Assembly (NCBI GenBank): GCA_002345565.1
Contig: DDVS01000001.1
Location: forward strand, 366,712 to 430,711
DNA: 64,000 bases
From: Flavobacteriales bacterium UBA2306
GTDB taxonomy: Bacteria > Bacteroidota > Bacteroidia > Flavobacteriales > Weeksellaceae
Direction: 5' to 3'
Position numbers and translations under genes: made by a program. Positions 16,836 to 25,852 of the stretch are shown here, in pieces; positions within the stretch are counted from its first letter, which is position 1, and each line of letters starts with the position of its first letter. The notes below the pieces were generated by a model that was not told where the DNA came from, made no database searches, and worked only from the letters and a program-made list of their open reading frames with translations.

Positions 16836-17872
16836 TTTAAAGATTTTGTATAATCAATCACATTTCGACAGCTCCCACAAGGGACAACTAAATAATCAGG
16901 AAACAATGTTTGATAAAGTTTAAAATCCCAGCTTCCTGTTTCTCCTTCAACAAATAAAACGTTTCTTCTAGAACCAATTAATTCTAATAACAAATCTTCC
17001 GGGATACTATCATCTGAATTAATTTCTTTCCATTCCCAAGTTTGATTTCCCAAATATTCTTTTAGCCATATTTTTTTTGAATTATTTATTCTGCTTGCAA
17101 ACTCGACATCGTGGGTCATAAAAACAAAAGCACAGTCTTCTCTTTCTATAATTAATTTTTCCCATAAAGATTGCATAATCGCTTTATGTAAATGAAGTTC
17201 CGGCTCATCAATAACAATTATAGAATTTTCCGGAGCCACCAATGTTTGAGCAATTAGATAAAACAAGACTCTTTCGCCATCACTCATTACACTTGCAGAA
17301 TAATATTTTTCAGAAGCTTTAATTTTTGCTGTTAATTCAAAACCTTGTTTCGCCAACTCTCTTTTTGGTAAAATTTCTTCCCAAATTCTACAAACTTTTT
17401 CAAAAAGAGTTTCTTCTTGTGATATAATTTTATTTTTCCTATCTCTATCAGCAATTTCAGTTTGAATAGTAAAAAGATATTGCAATAAGACTTCATAATC
17501 ATCTAAACGACCAACATCATAACTAAAATCTTTATTTTTACTTTGATACTTATAATATCCTCTGCTCCAGTCTGGATTAGACCAATTCTCTTCTTTAATG
17601 TCATCTTGCCCACCAAAAAGTTTGTTTTTTAATTGCTCTTTTGTAGTATTACCAATTACTATAGATTTTGAAAATTGTATAGATTTTTGTGCAGTAATAC
17701 GATGAACCAACTTTGGTTTTTTATCATTTATACTGAGTTTAGCAATTTTTTTCTCTAAGAAACTTCCAAAACGAGATTTTCCAGCTCCATTTGAACCTAA
17801 TACAATAAGTATTTGCTCAAATTCAATATTCTTTTGCTCTCCAGAATCCTGAATTACAATTTGTGTTTTCAT
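16823..17872 (-). CDS. AAA15/ABC-type ATPase with start of DUF4435 (PARIS AriA-like)
   Basis: This 349-aa product is read in frame 0. Walker A is 'GSNGAGKS' (26-33). The signature-like 'SVMSDGERVLFYL' lies near 199-211, Walker B 'SIIVIDEPELHLH' near 222-234, and the H-loop 'MTHDVEF' near 256-262. This is the AAA15/OLD-like ABC-ATPase pattern of PARIS AriA and related defence proteins. After about residue 305 the DUF4435/TOPRIM domain begins ('FVEGETGSWDF') but the frame stops eleven codons after 'CRNVIDY'. The slippery heptamer T-TTA-AAA (16841-16835) is in phase just before the break. The gene lies 14 nt downstream of polA on the same strand. Confidence 0.75.
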   Translation of the reverse strand: MKTQIVIQDSGEQKNIEFEQILIVLGSNGAGKSRFGSFLEKKIAKLSINDKKPKLVHRITAQKSIQFSKSIVIGNTTKEQLKNKLFGGQDDIKEENWSNPDWSRGYYKYQSKNKDFSYDVGRLDDYEVLLQYLFTIQTEIADRDRKNKIISQEETLFEKVCRIWEEILPKRELAKQGFELTAKIKASEKYYSASVMSDGERVLFYLIAQTLVAPENSIIVIDEPELHLHKAIMQSLWEKLIIEREDCAFVFMTHDVEFASRINNSKKIWLKEYLGNQTWEWKEINSDDSIPEDLLLELIGSRRNVLFVEGETGSWDFKLYQTLFPDYLVVPCGSCRNVIDYTKSLKIKL

Positions 17873-17886
17873 ATGTTAATAGTTTT

Positions 17887-20718
17887 TTAATGCGCTTCCA
17901 ACCAATTATCTCCTACTCCAACTTCCACAAGTAAAGGAACTTTGGTTTCAAAAGCAGATTCCATTTCTTTTTTAATAAGTGCTGTTGCGGTTTCAATCTC
18001 GGCGATTGGAGTTTCAAAAAGCAATTCATCGTGAACCTGTAAAAGCATTTTGGTTTCCAGTTTTTGAGTTTCCAATTCGTTTTCGATTTTTATCATTGCG
18101 AGTTTGATAATATCGGCGGCACTTCCTTGGATTGGCGCATTCACAGCGTTTCTTTCTGCATGCGCTTTAACAACAAAATTGCTGGAATTAATATCTTTCA
18201 AGTGACGTCTTCTTCCGAGAATAGTTTCTACAAAGCCTAAATTTTGCGCTTTTTTAACTTGCTCAGCCATATATTCTTTCAAACGCGGATAAGTTTCGTA
18301 ATAAGAATCAATCATCTTTTTGGCTTCGGTTCTGGAAAGTCCGGTTTGTTCCGCCAAAGCAAAAGCACCTTGTCCATAAATAATTCCAAAATTCACTGTT
18401 TTTGCCTGACTTCTCTGTGTTTTTGAAACTTCACTCAAATCAATACCAAACAATTTCGCAGCAGTTGAAGCGTGAATATCTTCGCCGTTTTGGAACGCTT
18501 TAATCATATTTTGTTCACCGGAAATCTCAGCAATCAATCTTAATTCGATTTGAGAATAATCGGCAGATATGATTTTTTTACCTTCATCAGCAACAAAAGC
18601 ACCACGAATTTGTTGTCCTCTCAATGTTCTGATTGGAATATTTTGAAGATTCGGATTTACACTTGCCAAACGTCCTGTCGCGGCAACAGTTTGTGCAAAA
18701 GTTGTATGAACACGATTGTCTTTTTTATCAATTTGACCTGGCAAAGCATCAACGTAAGTTGATTTTAGTTTTTGTAACGTTCTGTATTCCAGAATCGAAG
18801 TGATGATTTCGTGTTTTGAAGATAATTTTTGAAGAACATCTTCCGATGTTGCGTATTGTCCAGTTTTCGTTTTCTTCGCTTTTGGATCCAATTGCATTTT
18901 CTCGAAAAGAATTTCTCCCAATTGCTTTGGCGAATTCATATTGAACTCTTCTCCGGACAATTCGAATATTTTTGATTCTAATAATCGCAAATCATTTTCC
19001 AAATCAATACTTTCCTTTGCCAGCCAATTGCTATCAAGCTTAACGCCTGTCAATTCTATTTTAGCAAGAACTTTCATTAATGGCATTTCTACATCATAAA
19101 ACAATTTTTCCACATTTTCTTTGGTTAATTGTGGTGCAAATAATTCGTATAACTGGAACGTCACATCTGCATCTTCCGCAGCATAATTAGTTTGAGTCGG
19201 GATATCAAGTTCACGAAGCGTCAATTGATTTTTCCCTTTTTTTCCAATTAAAGTCTCGATGGAAACTGGTTTGTAATCCAAATACATTTCGGAAAGATAA
19301 TCCATTCCGTGTCGTCCGTCTGGATTTAAAAGATAATGCGCAATCATTGTGTCAAAGATTTTTCCTTCGACATCAATGTTATAATTCTGAAGAACTTTGT
19401 AATCATATTTCAGATTGTGAGCAATTTTGAGAACATTCTGATCTTCAAAAAACGGACGGAAAATCTCAACCGTTTCTTGTGCTTCTTCTTGATTTTCAGA
19501 AATAGGAATGTAATAAGCCAAGCCTTTTTTATAGGAAAAACTCATTCCAATCAATTCGGCTTCCAACTCATTAAGCGAAGTTGTTTCTGTATCAAAACAA
19601 ACTGCTTTCTGCTTTAAGAGATTTGAAACTAATATTTTTTGCGCTTTCGGGTTATCAATGAATTGATAAATGTGGTCGTTTTCTGCGATTGTAGATTTGG
19701 TAGTAGTCGCTTGTTCTAGTTGTTCGAAGCTGGCGAACAAATCCATTGTTCCGTTTTTATGAATTGCAGATTCTTTCGTTTTTTCAGTTTTATTATCGTC
19801 GTTGTCCTGCAATTCTTCTACATATTCTTTATTAGAAAATGCTCGGTAAAGATTTTCGTACAATCTTCGGAATTCCAACTCATCAAAAATCTCTTTGACT
19901 TTTTCGAAATCCGGAACTTCAAGATCATATTGTTCTTCAATAAATTCAATTGGTGCATCACAAAGTATTGTTGCTAACTTTTTCGATAACAAACCTCTTT
20001 CTGCACTTGCTTCAACTTTTTCTTTAAGCTTTCCTTTCAGCTGATGAGTATTCGCTAAAAGATTTTCCATTGACCCGAATTCTTGAATAAACTTCTTTGC
20101 CGTTTTTTCTCCAACACCTTCTAATCCGGGAATATTATCGACAGCGTCGCCCATCATTCCAAGATAATCGATGATTTGTTTTGGGTCTTCGATTTCATAT
20201 TTAGCTTTGACTTCTTCAACGCCTAGAATTTCTATATCACCGCCTTTGGAACTTGGTTTATACATCTTGATTTTATCCGTAACCAGCTGTGCAAAATCTT
20301 TGTCCGGCGTTACCATAAAAACATTGTAACCTTGTTTTTCCGCTTTGCAGGCAATCGTTCCGATGACATCATCCGCTTCATAACCTTCCAATCCAAGAAT
20401 CGGAATGTGCATCGCTTCCAAAATATCATTAATATAAGGTTTTGCCAAAAGAATCGGTTCGGGAGTTTCCAGCCGATTGGCTTTGTAATCTGCATAATCA
20501 TCATGTCGGACATTGGTTCTTCCCACATCAAAAACAACTGCCAAATGTGTTGGACGGTCTCTTTTAATCAATTCTATCAAAGAATTAGTGAACCCGAAAA
20601 TCGCAGAAGTATTCAATCCTTTTGTAGAAATTCTTGGATTTTTGATGAATGCAAAATACCCACGGAAAATCATAGCGTAGGCATCAATAAGATATAATCT
20701 TTTGTCTGTAGAAGTCAT
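17887..20718 (-). CDS. polA: DNA polymerase I
   Basis: This 943-aa full-length enzyme fills gaps and removes RNA primers in replication and repair. The 5'-nuclease domain (1-~290) has 'AVVFDVGRTNVRH', 'EADDVIGTIA' and 'TPDKDFAQLV'. The 3'-5' exonuclease (~345-540) retains its acidic residues: 'CFDTETTSLN', 'AHNLKYDYKVL', 'YAAEDADVTF', so proofreading should be active. The polymerase domain has motif A 'SADYSQIELRLIA', motif B 'RSQAKTVNFGIIYG' and motif C 'QVHDELLFE'. A TACTTTTG box ends about 6 nt before the ATG, so the transcript is nearly leaderless. Confidence 0.97.
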   Translation of the reverse strand: MTSTDKRLYLIDAYAMIFRGYFAFIKNPRISTKGLNTSAIFGFTNSLIELIKRDRPTHLAVVFDVGRTNVRHDDYADYKANRLETPEPILLAKPYINDILEAMHIPILGLEGYEADDVIGTIACKAEKQGYNVFMVTPDKDFAQLVTDKIKMYKPSSKGGDIEILGVEEVKAKYEIEDPKQIIDYLGMMGDAVDNIPGLEGVGEKTAKKFIQEFGSMENLLANTHQLKGKLKEKVEASAERGLLSKKLATILCDAPIEFIEEQYDLEVPDFEKVKEIFDELEFRRLYENLYRAFSNKEYVEELQDNDDNKTEKTKESAIHKNGTMDLFASFEQLEQATTTKSTIAENDHIYQFIDNPKAQKILVSNLLKQKAVCFDTETTSLNELEAELIGMSFSYKKGLAYYIPISENQEEAQETVEIFRPFFEDQNVLKIAHNLKYDYKVLQNYNIDVEGKIFDTMIAHYLLNPDGRHGMDYLSEMYLDYKPVSIETLIGKKGKNQLTLRELDIPTQTNYAAEDADVTFQLYELFAPQLTKENVEKLFYDVEMPLMKVLAKIELTGVKLDSNWLAKESIDLENDLRLLESKIFELSGEEFNMNSPKQLGEILFEKMQLDPKAKKTKTGQYATSEDVLQKLSSKHEIITSILEYRTLQKLKSTYVDALPGQIDKKDNRVHTTFAQTVAATGRLASVNPNLQNIPIRTLRGQQIRGAFVADEGKKIISADYSQIELRLIAEISGEQNMIKAFQNGEDIHASTAAKLFGIDLSEVSKTQRSQAKTVNFGIIYGQGAFALAEQTGLSRTEAKKMIDSYYETYPRLKEYMAEQVKKAQNLGFVETILGRRRHLKDINSSNFVVKAHAERNAVNAPIQGSAADIIKLAMIKIENELETQKLETKMLLQVHDELLFETPIAEIETATALIKKEMESAFETKVPLLVEVGVGDNWLEAH

Positions 20719-20723
20719 AAAAA

Positions 20724-20731
20724 CAAAAGTA
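20724..20731 (-). promoter_or_regulatory. -7 box TACTTTTG for polA
   Basis: The plus strand reads CAAAAGTA. The box ends about 6 nt before the polA ATG, far closer than at other genes here, implying almost no 5' leader. Confidence 0.5.
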
Positions 20732-20970
20732 AGGAATTAGTTCGTGTTAATCATTAAAATAATGAAGAGTTAAAAATAAGTATAAATACCTACAAGAACG
20801 TGTATTTGTCTTTATTGTATTGATTATGAGATGAAAATAACTTTGTGTTATTAAAAATTATAAAAATTAGAGCTATTAAAAAATATCATTTTTAGAATAT
20901 GGTATTAAGATTTTTCAAGCATTAAATAAAGATTTTTTTAAATAATAATTAACCTTCAAAACAAAAAAAA

Positions 20971-22473
20971 ATGAAAGCAAAAAACTACTTCAAAAAAATG
21001 GCTGTTGCCGCAATGGGATTGCTTGCAACCGGCGTGAGTGCAAACAACTTGAAAATCACAGGCACTTCTGTGGATACAAGTGCAGGAACTGTAACCTTCA
21101 ACATCCAATGGGATAATAGTTGGAAAACCAATATTGCTCCGGCGAATTATGATGCGGTGTGGGTATTTATAAAATATCAGGATTGTGCGGATAAGCTTTG
21201 GAAACATGCCAATCTTAGTACGGTTTCCGTAGATCATTCTGTGGGTGGAAGTGTTTTGAAATTAGACGCTGTAACAGACGGAAAAGGTGTTTTTGTGTAT
21301 AGAAATGCCAACGGCGGCGGCAATATCTCTTCTACTTCTGTAACCTTAAAAATGAATGTAGCTGCTGCGAATTATACCAACTATAATTTTAAGGTTTTTG
21401 GTGTGGAAATGGTTAACATTCCGTCCGGACAATTTACTGTTGGTGACGGAACTTCAACTAGTTCTTACACACAATATACTATTACTGGAAATACTGCTAT
21501 TACTACATCATCTTTAGGAACTGGCGATAGCGCTCCTGCAGCTTTTCCAAAAGGCTACAATTCCTTCTATACCATGAAATATGAAATTACCCAGGAACAA
21601 TACGTAGAATTTTTGAATACGTTAACTTATGGACAACAAGCGAGAAGATCTGTTGCAGCTCCAAACTCTGCTGCAGGAACTTTTGCATTTGCTAATACTT
21701 ATGGGAATGGTGTAAAGATTCAAGTTCCTGGATTTAATGCATCTACACCTGCAGTGTATGCTTGCGATCTTACCACAGGAGATTATAATGATATTAATGA
21801 CGGCCAAAATATCGCCATGAATCAGCTATCCTGGGCAGATACTTCCGCCTATTTGGATTGGTCTGCCTTAAGACCGATGACAGAATTGGAATTCGAGAAA
21901 ATTTGCAGAGGACCTCTATCGCCTGTTGCCGGAGAATATGCCTGGGGAACTACAGAAATTAATTATATCCCATCTGGCTCAGTGACTAATGCTTATATGG
22001 CAAATGAAGGTTCTAATACAGTGGCTAATGGAAGAGCTAATTATTATTTATCTAGTGCATACTCTCATTATGGACCTGGAAGAGTTGTAAAATCCGGATT
22101 TTCTGCCACCAATTCAACCGGTAGAATTACTGCTGGGGCATCTTATTATGGTGCGATGGAAATGAGCGGTAATACTTATGAATTTGCAGTAACTACAAAA
22201 ACAGCAGGGAATTCTTACACTGGAGTTTTAGGTGATGGCGAACTTTCCACAATAACTGCTACAGATGGAGATTCTAATCAACTTAATTGGCCGGATAATA
22301 CAGGTGTCTATCTAAGAGGAGGAGATTTCCTTGGAGCAGCTAATTATAGTGGCAATAACAGCACATTCTTAAGAATATCGGACAGAGCCTCCGGCGCTGC
22401 TGCGGCTGGAAGAGTTGCTGGATCTGCTGGTGTACCAGGAACTGCAGGCTATGGTGGACGCGGTGTAAGATAA
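20971..22473 (+). CDS. exported protein with C-terminal SUMF1/FGE-sulfatase-like domain
   Basis: This 500-aa protein has a signal peptide (1-24, 'GLLATGVSAN'). Residues 25-150 form a beta-rich N-terminal domain ('NNLKITGTSVDTSAGTVTFN') seen in flavobacterial secreted proteins. From about 148 an FGE-sulfatase-like domain follows: 'VNIPSGQFTVGDG', 'YEITQEQYVEFLN', 'RPMTELEFEKICRG', 'EMSGNTYEF' and the terminal 'YGGRGVR'. I do not see the two active-site cysteines of true formylglycine-generating enzymes, so a structural or binding role is as likely as catalysis. It lies 77 nt upstream of the T9SS protein in the same orientation, probably an operon. Confidence 0.75.
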   Translation: MKAKNYFKKMAVAAMGLLATGVSANNLKITGTSVDTSAGTVTFNIQWDNSWKTNIAPANYDAVWVFIKYQDCADKLWKHANLSTVSVDHSVGGSVLKLDAVTDGKGVFVYRNANGGGNISSTSVTLKMNVAAANYTNYNFKVFGVEMVNIPSGQFTVGDGTSTSSYTQYTITGNTAITTSSLGTGDSAPAAFPKGYNSFYTMKYEITQEQYVEFLNTLTYGQQARRSVAAPNSAAGTFAFANTYGNGVKIQVPGFNASTPAVYACDLTTGDYNDINDGQNIAMNQLSWADTSAYLDWSALRPMTELEFEKICRGPLSPVAGEYAWGTTEINYIPSGSVTNAYMANEGSNTVANGRANYYLSSAYSHYGPGRVVKSGFSATNSTGRITAGASYYGAMEMSGNTYEFAVTTKTAGNSYTGVLGDGELSTITATDGDSNQLNWPDNTGVYLRGGDFLGAANYSGNNSTFLRISDRASGAAAAGRVAGSAGVPGTAGYGGRGVR

Positions 22474-22550
22474 TCACTTCTAATTTGAAAAAAGAAAGGA
22501 AACTTTCTTGTAAAAAATTAATTATTAAACAATAAAAATCAAATTAGAAG

Positions 22551-23468
22551 ATGAAAACACATTTAACCAAATTATCGGTATTCTGTATCATCTTTCTACT
22601 ATATTCCAAAACTAAAGCGCAAGACGAAGTCTATGCTTATCGTGGAGGAAATGCAGATGGATTTGCCACAGAAACCGTAGAAAATGCAACTTGTTCTACT
22701 CCATTTCATCAGTACGCCTATTTTGGTGGTAATGCAGATGGTTTTGCAACAGAAACATTAGAAAATGCAACTTGCAACACACCATTTCATCAATTTGCAT
22801 ACTTTGGAGGCGGAGGAGATGGTTTTGCAACGGAAACTTTAGAAATCAGTAATTGTTCTACACCATATCATTTCTTTGCCTATTTCGGCGGAAATGGAGA
22901 TGGATTTGCAAGAGATAAAACCAGCGATGTTTGTCCTGTAGATCCTCCTGTTGCAGATTTTACTTCGGATAAAACAGAAGTTTGCCAAGGGCAAAGCGTA
23001 ATATTTACAGATGCATCTACTAATAAACCAACTGGCTGGAATTGGACTTTCGAAGGCGGAAATCCTGGAACAGCGACAACAAAATCTGTAACAGTTACCT
23101 ACAATACTCCAGGTGTGTATCAAGTAAAGCTAACTTCCGCAAACTATATTGGAAATAATACCGTTACAAAAGCCGGATATATTACGGTAAAATCAACTTC
23201 AGATTGCACTACAATGGGAACTTCCCAAGCTCAAAATATGAAAACTTTGATCTACCCAAATCCAACTAAAAATATTCTTTATTTGAAATCTCCTTCAAAA
23301 ATTATTAATGCGCAATTGATAGACATATCGGGTAGGAACATAATGACCATTAATGTAAATGCCACTGAAGGTCAAATAAATCTTGAAAAACTATCTTCCG
23401 GAATGTATATACTTCGTATGCAAACGAAAGATGATACCCAAACCTTTAAGGTTATCAAAAAAGATTAA
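22551..23468 (+). CDS. secreted repeat protein with PKD domain and T9SS sorting signal
   Basis: This 305-aa protein has a signal peptide (1-~23, 'YSKTKAQ'). Residues 29-128 hold three full and one partial copies of a 27-aa unit of the form A-Y-F-G-G-N-x-D-G-F-A-T-E-T, each with one Cys in a '(N)C(S/N)TP(F/Y)H' segment. A PKD domain (about 133-215: 'VADFTSDKTEVCQGQSVIF', 'GWNWTFEGG', 'YNTPGVYQVKLT') follows. A type A T9SS C-terminal domain (about 232-305: 'IYPNPTKNILYL', 'SSGMYILRM') ends it. It should be exported through the type IX system to the cell surface or medium. Function is unknown; the repeats may be adhesive or matrix-forming. Confidence 0.82.
   Translation: MKTHLTKLSVFCIIFLLYSKTKAQDEVYAYRGGNADGFATETVENATCSTPFHQYAYFGGNADGFATETLENATCNTPFHQFAYFGGGGDGFATETLEISNCSTPYHFFAYFGGNGDGFARDKTSDVCPVDPPVADFTSDKTEVCQGQSVIFTDASTNKPTGWNWTFEGGNPGTATTKSVTVTYNTPGVYQVKLTSANYIGNNTVTKAGYITVKSTSDCTTMGTSQAQNMKTLIYPNPTKNILYLKSPSKIINAQLIDISGRNIMTINVNATEGQINLEKLSSGMYILRMQTKDDTQTFKVIKKD
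22635..22934 (+). repeat. 81-bp in-frame tandem repeats (3 full + 1 partial)
   Basis: Units start at 22635, 22716, 22797 and 22878 and encode the Y-x-GG-x-x-DGFA repeat. Units 2 and 3 are closest in sequence, so expansion or contraction by recombination is possible. Confidence 0.85.
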
Positions 23469-23490
23469 TAATACACAAATCAAATCTTCC

Positions 23491-23521
23491 AACCGCCAGT
23501 TAATTTAGCAGGCGGTTTTTC
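23491..23521 (+). terminator. terminator after the T9SS gene
   Basis: ACCGCC pairs with GGCGGT around an AT-rich loop, followed by TTTTT. Confidence 0.8.
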
Positions 23522-23580
23522 TATTTATGACGATTGTTAAAAATTCTTAATTTTTTAATAGAAATAATAGAAATTGATTG

Positions 23581-23588
23581 TATTTTTG
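23581..23588 (+). promoter_or_regulatory. -7 box TATTTTTG for the 23.6 kb lipoprotein
   Basis: This exact TAnnTTTG ends 10 nt before the ATG at 23598. Confidence 0.5.
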
Positions 23589-23597
23589 TGAAATCAA

Positions 23598-24179
23598 ATG
23601 AATAAAAAATTATCTACTTTTTCTTTCGCTGCTATGTTTATAATTGTCTTGCAATCCTGTGCCAATTATGGAGATAGTTTGTTGTATTTTAATAAAAACG
23701 CAAAGATTCCGAAAGTAAAAACCATTCTTTATTTTAACCCTGAGATTTTCCCAGATGTTACCGAGATTAAAGAACCTACTTATGCCGCATTTTATACTGC
23801 CACTTCAGACAAAATGAAATCCTTTGGCAACACAAAATATATGCAGGTGGACACTTCTATTCCTTTTGATGAAGTGGATGAAAATATGGTGAGAGAAATT
23901 TGCAAAAACAATAATGCTGATATAGCTGTTATTCCGAAGGTTAAATATTTTAAAGTTGGTTTTGGCAAATATGTGTTTTCTAATCAGGTTGTTGTAAGTA
24001 TGAAACTCTATAATGCCCAGGGCGAATTTATTTTGGAAACCGCTTATGACACTTACAAAGGCAACGGAAGAATGCTCGGTAGCGCAGAAAACTCTGTCAT
24101 TATAGGAACGAAAGGTGCTATTAGAAAAATAGAAAAAGAAATTAAAAACCATCAGATCTTAGATCATAAATCTTCTTAA
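23598..24179 (+). CDS. lipoprotein of unknown function
   Basis: This 193-aa protein has a lipoprotein signal ('FIIVLQSC', Cys21). The mature part has mixed alpha/beta character. 'NNADIAVIPKVKYFKVGFGK' (near 102-121) followed by 'VVVSMKLYNAQGEFILET' resembles small lipoproteins that form part of periplasmic assemblies (GNA1162/CsgG-like regulation of outer-membrane stress), but that match is weak. It has its own promoter and no clear partner gene. Confidence 0.6.
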   Translation: MNKKLSTFSFAAMFIIVLQSCANYGDSLLYFNKNAKIPKVKTILYFNPEIFPDVTEIKEPTYAAFYTATSDKMKSFGNTKYMQVDTSIPFDEVDENMVREICKNNNADIAVIPKVKYFKVGFGKYVFSNQVVVSMKLYNAQGEFILETAYDTYKGNGRMLGSAENSVIIGTKGAIRKIEKEIKNHQILDHKSS

Positions 24180-24227
24180 TTTACATATTTTTAATTCACT
24201 TTTATCTGCATATTACTTTGATTTTAA

Positions 24228-24235
24228 TACTTTTG
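24228..24235 (+). promoter_or_regulatory. promoter of mgtE (TCTG, 19 nt, TACTTTTG)
   Basis: TACTTTTG ends at 24235. TCTG at 24205-24208 is a -33-like element with a 19-nt spacer. Typical start-codon spacing in this window (19-22 nt) points to a start near 24256, where the codon is ATC. Confidence 0.55.
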
Positions 24236-24255
24236 CAAAGCAAAATTTCTAAATA

Positions 24256-25575
24256 ATCGAGAATCAGGACATCATATTAAACCCCGCTGATATTGCAGAA
24301 TCCCTAAGCAAATTGCCAACGGAAGAACGCATCTTGCAGTTTCTGAAACTTCCGAAATCTGAAAAAGCGGATGTTTTTTCTCATTTCGATACTGATTTTC
24401 AAGAAGATACCATCAGGAGTATTGCCAGCCACGAAGTTTCCGACATTCTTAACGAAATGTCTCCAGATGACAGAACACAGCTTTTCGAAGATTTTCCGGA
24501 TGAATTGATCAAGTATTCCATCAATCTTCTAAATCCGCAGGAAAGACGTGTTGCTCTAAAACTTCTAGGTTATGAAGCCGATTCTATTGCGCGTTTGATG
24601 ACGCCTTATTATGTTCAGATCCGGAAAGAATGGACGGTGAAAAGATGTTTTCAGCAAATCAAAAAAGTCGGAAAAAAAGTAGAAACGCTTAATTTTCTTT
24701 ATGTCGTTGATGAAAGAAACCGATTAATAGACGATATTACCATTGGTTCTCTCCTACTGGCAGACGAAGAACAGCTCATTTCCGAACTTTGTGACAATCA
24801 TTTTGTAGCTATTACTACCACAACATCCAAAGAAAATGCAGTGCCTTATTTCGAAAAATATGACCGAAGTGCATTGCCGATTATTACAGAAAATGGTGTC
24901 TTGGTAGGCATTGTAACTATTGATGATATTCTTGACCAAATAGAACAACAAAACACAGAAGACATTCAGAAATTCGGAGGTTTGGACGCTTTGGATCTGC
25001 CTTATACTCAAACTTCTATTTTCGAAATGGTCAAGAAAAGAGGATTTTGGCTTATTGTCTTATTCTTTTCAGAAATGCTGACGGCTTCTGCAATGGGATA
25101 TTTTGAAGATGAAATCCAGAAAGCAGTTGTATTAGCCTTGTTTGTCCCGTTGATTATTTCTAGTGGAGGCAATACAGGATCGCAGGCCGCAACTTTGATT
25201 ATTCGTGCAATGGCGCTCCAGGAAATCACAATAAAAGATTGGTGGTATGTGATGAGAAAAGAGATTTTCACGGGAATTTTCCTTGGAAGTATCCTGGGAA
25301 TTATCGGTTTTGTAAGAATTGCACTTTGGCAACAGACAGGTCTTTTTGATTATGGTCAACATTGGGTTTTTGTGGGACTCAGTATCGCATTTTCTCTAAT
25401 GCTCATCGTACTTTGGGGAACAATTTCCGGATCTATGGTTCCGTTTGTTCTCAAGAAGCTAAAACTAGACCCAGCGACTTCTTCTGCTCCCTTTGTTGCA
25501 ACACTTGTAGATGTTACAGGACTTATTATTTATTTCTCTGTTGCAGGATTGTTTCTGACTGGGAAACTTCTTTAG
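24256..25575 (+). CDS. mgtE: magnesium transporter MgtE
   Basis: MgtE is a Mg2+-gated channel of the inner membrane. The protein has an N-terminal helical domain ('LPTEERILQFLKLP'), two CBS domains (about 125-255) and five membrane segments with the conserved 'SSGGNTGSQAATLIIRAMA' pore region. The frame is open back to a stop at 24250. The homologous N-terminus (codons reading I-E-N-Q-D-I-I-L-N-P-A-D-I-A-E) starts at codon ATC 24256, but no ATG, GTG or TTG lies there. The first standard start is TTG 24313, which would give 420 aa and cut into the N domain. I list 24256 because of promoter spacing and homology; ATA at 24253 is also possible. Confidence 0.85.
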   Translation: MENQDIILNPADIAESLSKLPTEERILQFLKLPKSEKADVFSHFDTDFQEDTIRSIASHEVSDILNEMSPDDRTQLFEDFPDELIKYSINLLNPQERRVALKLLGYEADSIARLMTPYYVQIRKEWTVKRCFQQIKKVGKKVETLNFLYVVDERNRLIDDITIGSLLLADEEQLISELCDNHFVAITTTTSKENAVPYFEKYDRSALPIITENGVLVGIVTIDDILDQIEQQNTEDIQKFGGLDALDLPYTQTSIFEMVKKRGFWLIVLFFSEMLTASAMGYFEDEIQKAVVLALFVPLIISSGGNTGSQAATLIIRAMALQEITIKDWWYVMRKEIFTGIFLGSILGIIGFVRIALWQQTGLFDYGQHWVFVGLSIAFSLMLIVLWGTISGSMVPFVLKKLKLDPATSSAPFVATLVDVTGLIIYFSVAGLFLTGKLL

Positions 25576-25740
25576 TTTTTAATTTTTTTTTAAAAATAAC
25601 CAAATTGTAATTATTGACTAATCGTCGATGATGGCGAAGCGCGCCCCGACGTGAGTGGAGCTCTTTTCTGTTATTGCGATTGTACAAAAGTTCTATAGAT
25701 TGCTTCACTTCGTTCGCAATGACAGAAAAAAGCGGTAACC

Positions 25741-25787
25741 CTTCGTCAAGCTCAGGATAAACTGCAGGCGGATAAAGGCGCCCAAAT
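25741..25787. repeat. dispersed intergenic repeat, copy A
   Basis: The segment beginning CTTCGTCAAGCTCAG matches 39196-39241 over about 46 bp with a handful of differences. It lies between mgtE and ppa, next to another repeat-like block (TTGCTTCACTTCGTTCGCAATGAC, in two parts, 25701-25724). Such blocks recur between chryseobacterial genes. Confidence 0.6.
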
Positions 25788-25796
25788 CATTTAGAA

Positions 25797-25824
25797 ATAA
25801 AAAAACCTTCTTATCCAGAAGGTT
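25797..25824 (-). terminator. terminator after ppa
   Basis: On the minus strand AACCTTCT pairs with AGAAGGTT, followed by a T-run, 29 nt after the ppa stop. Confidence 0.8.
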
Positions 25825-25852
25825 TTATATATGTTCAGAAAATAATAGAATT

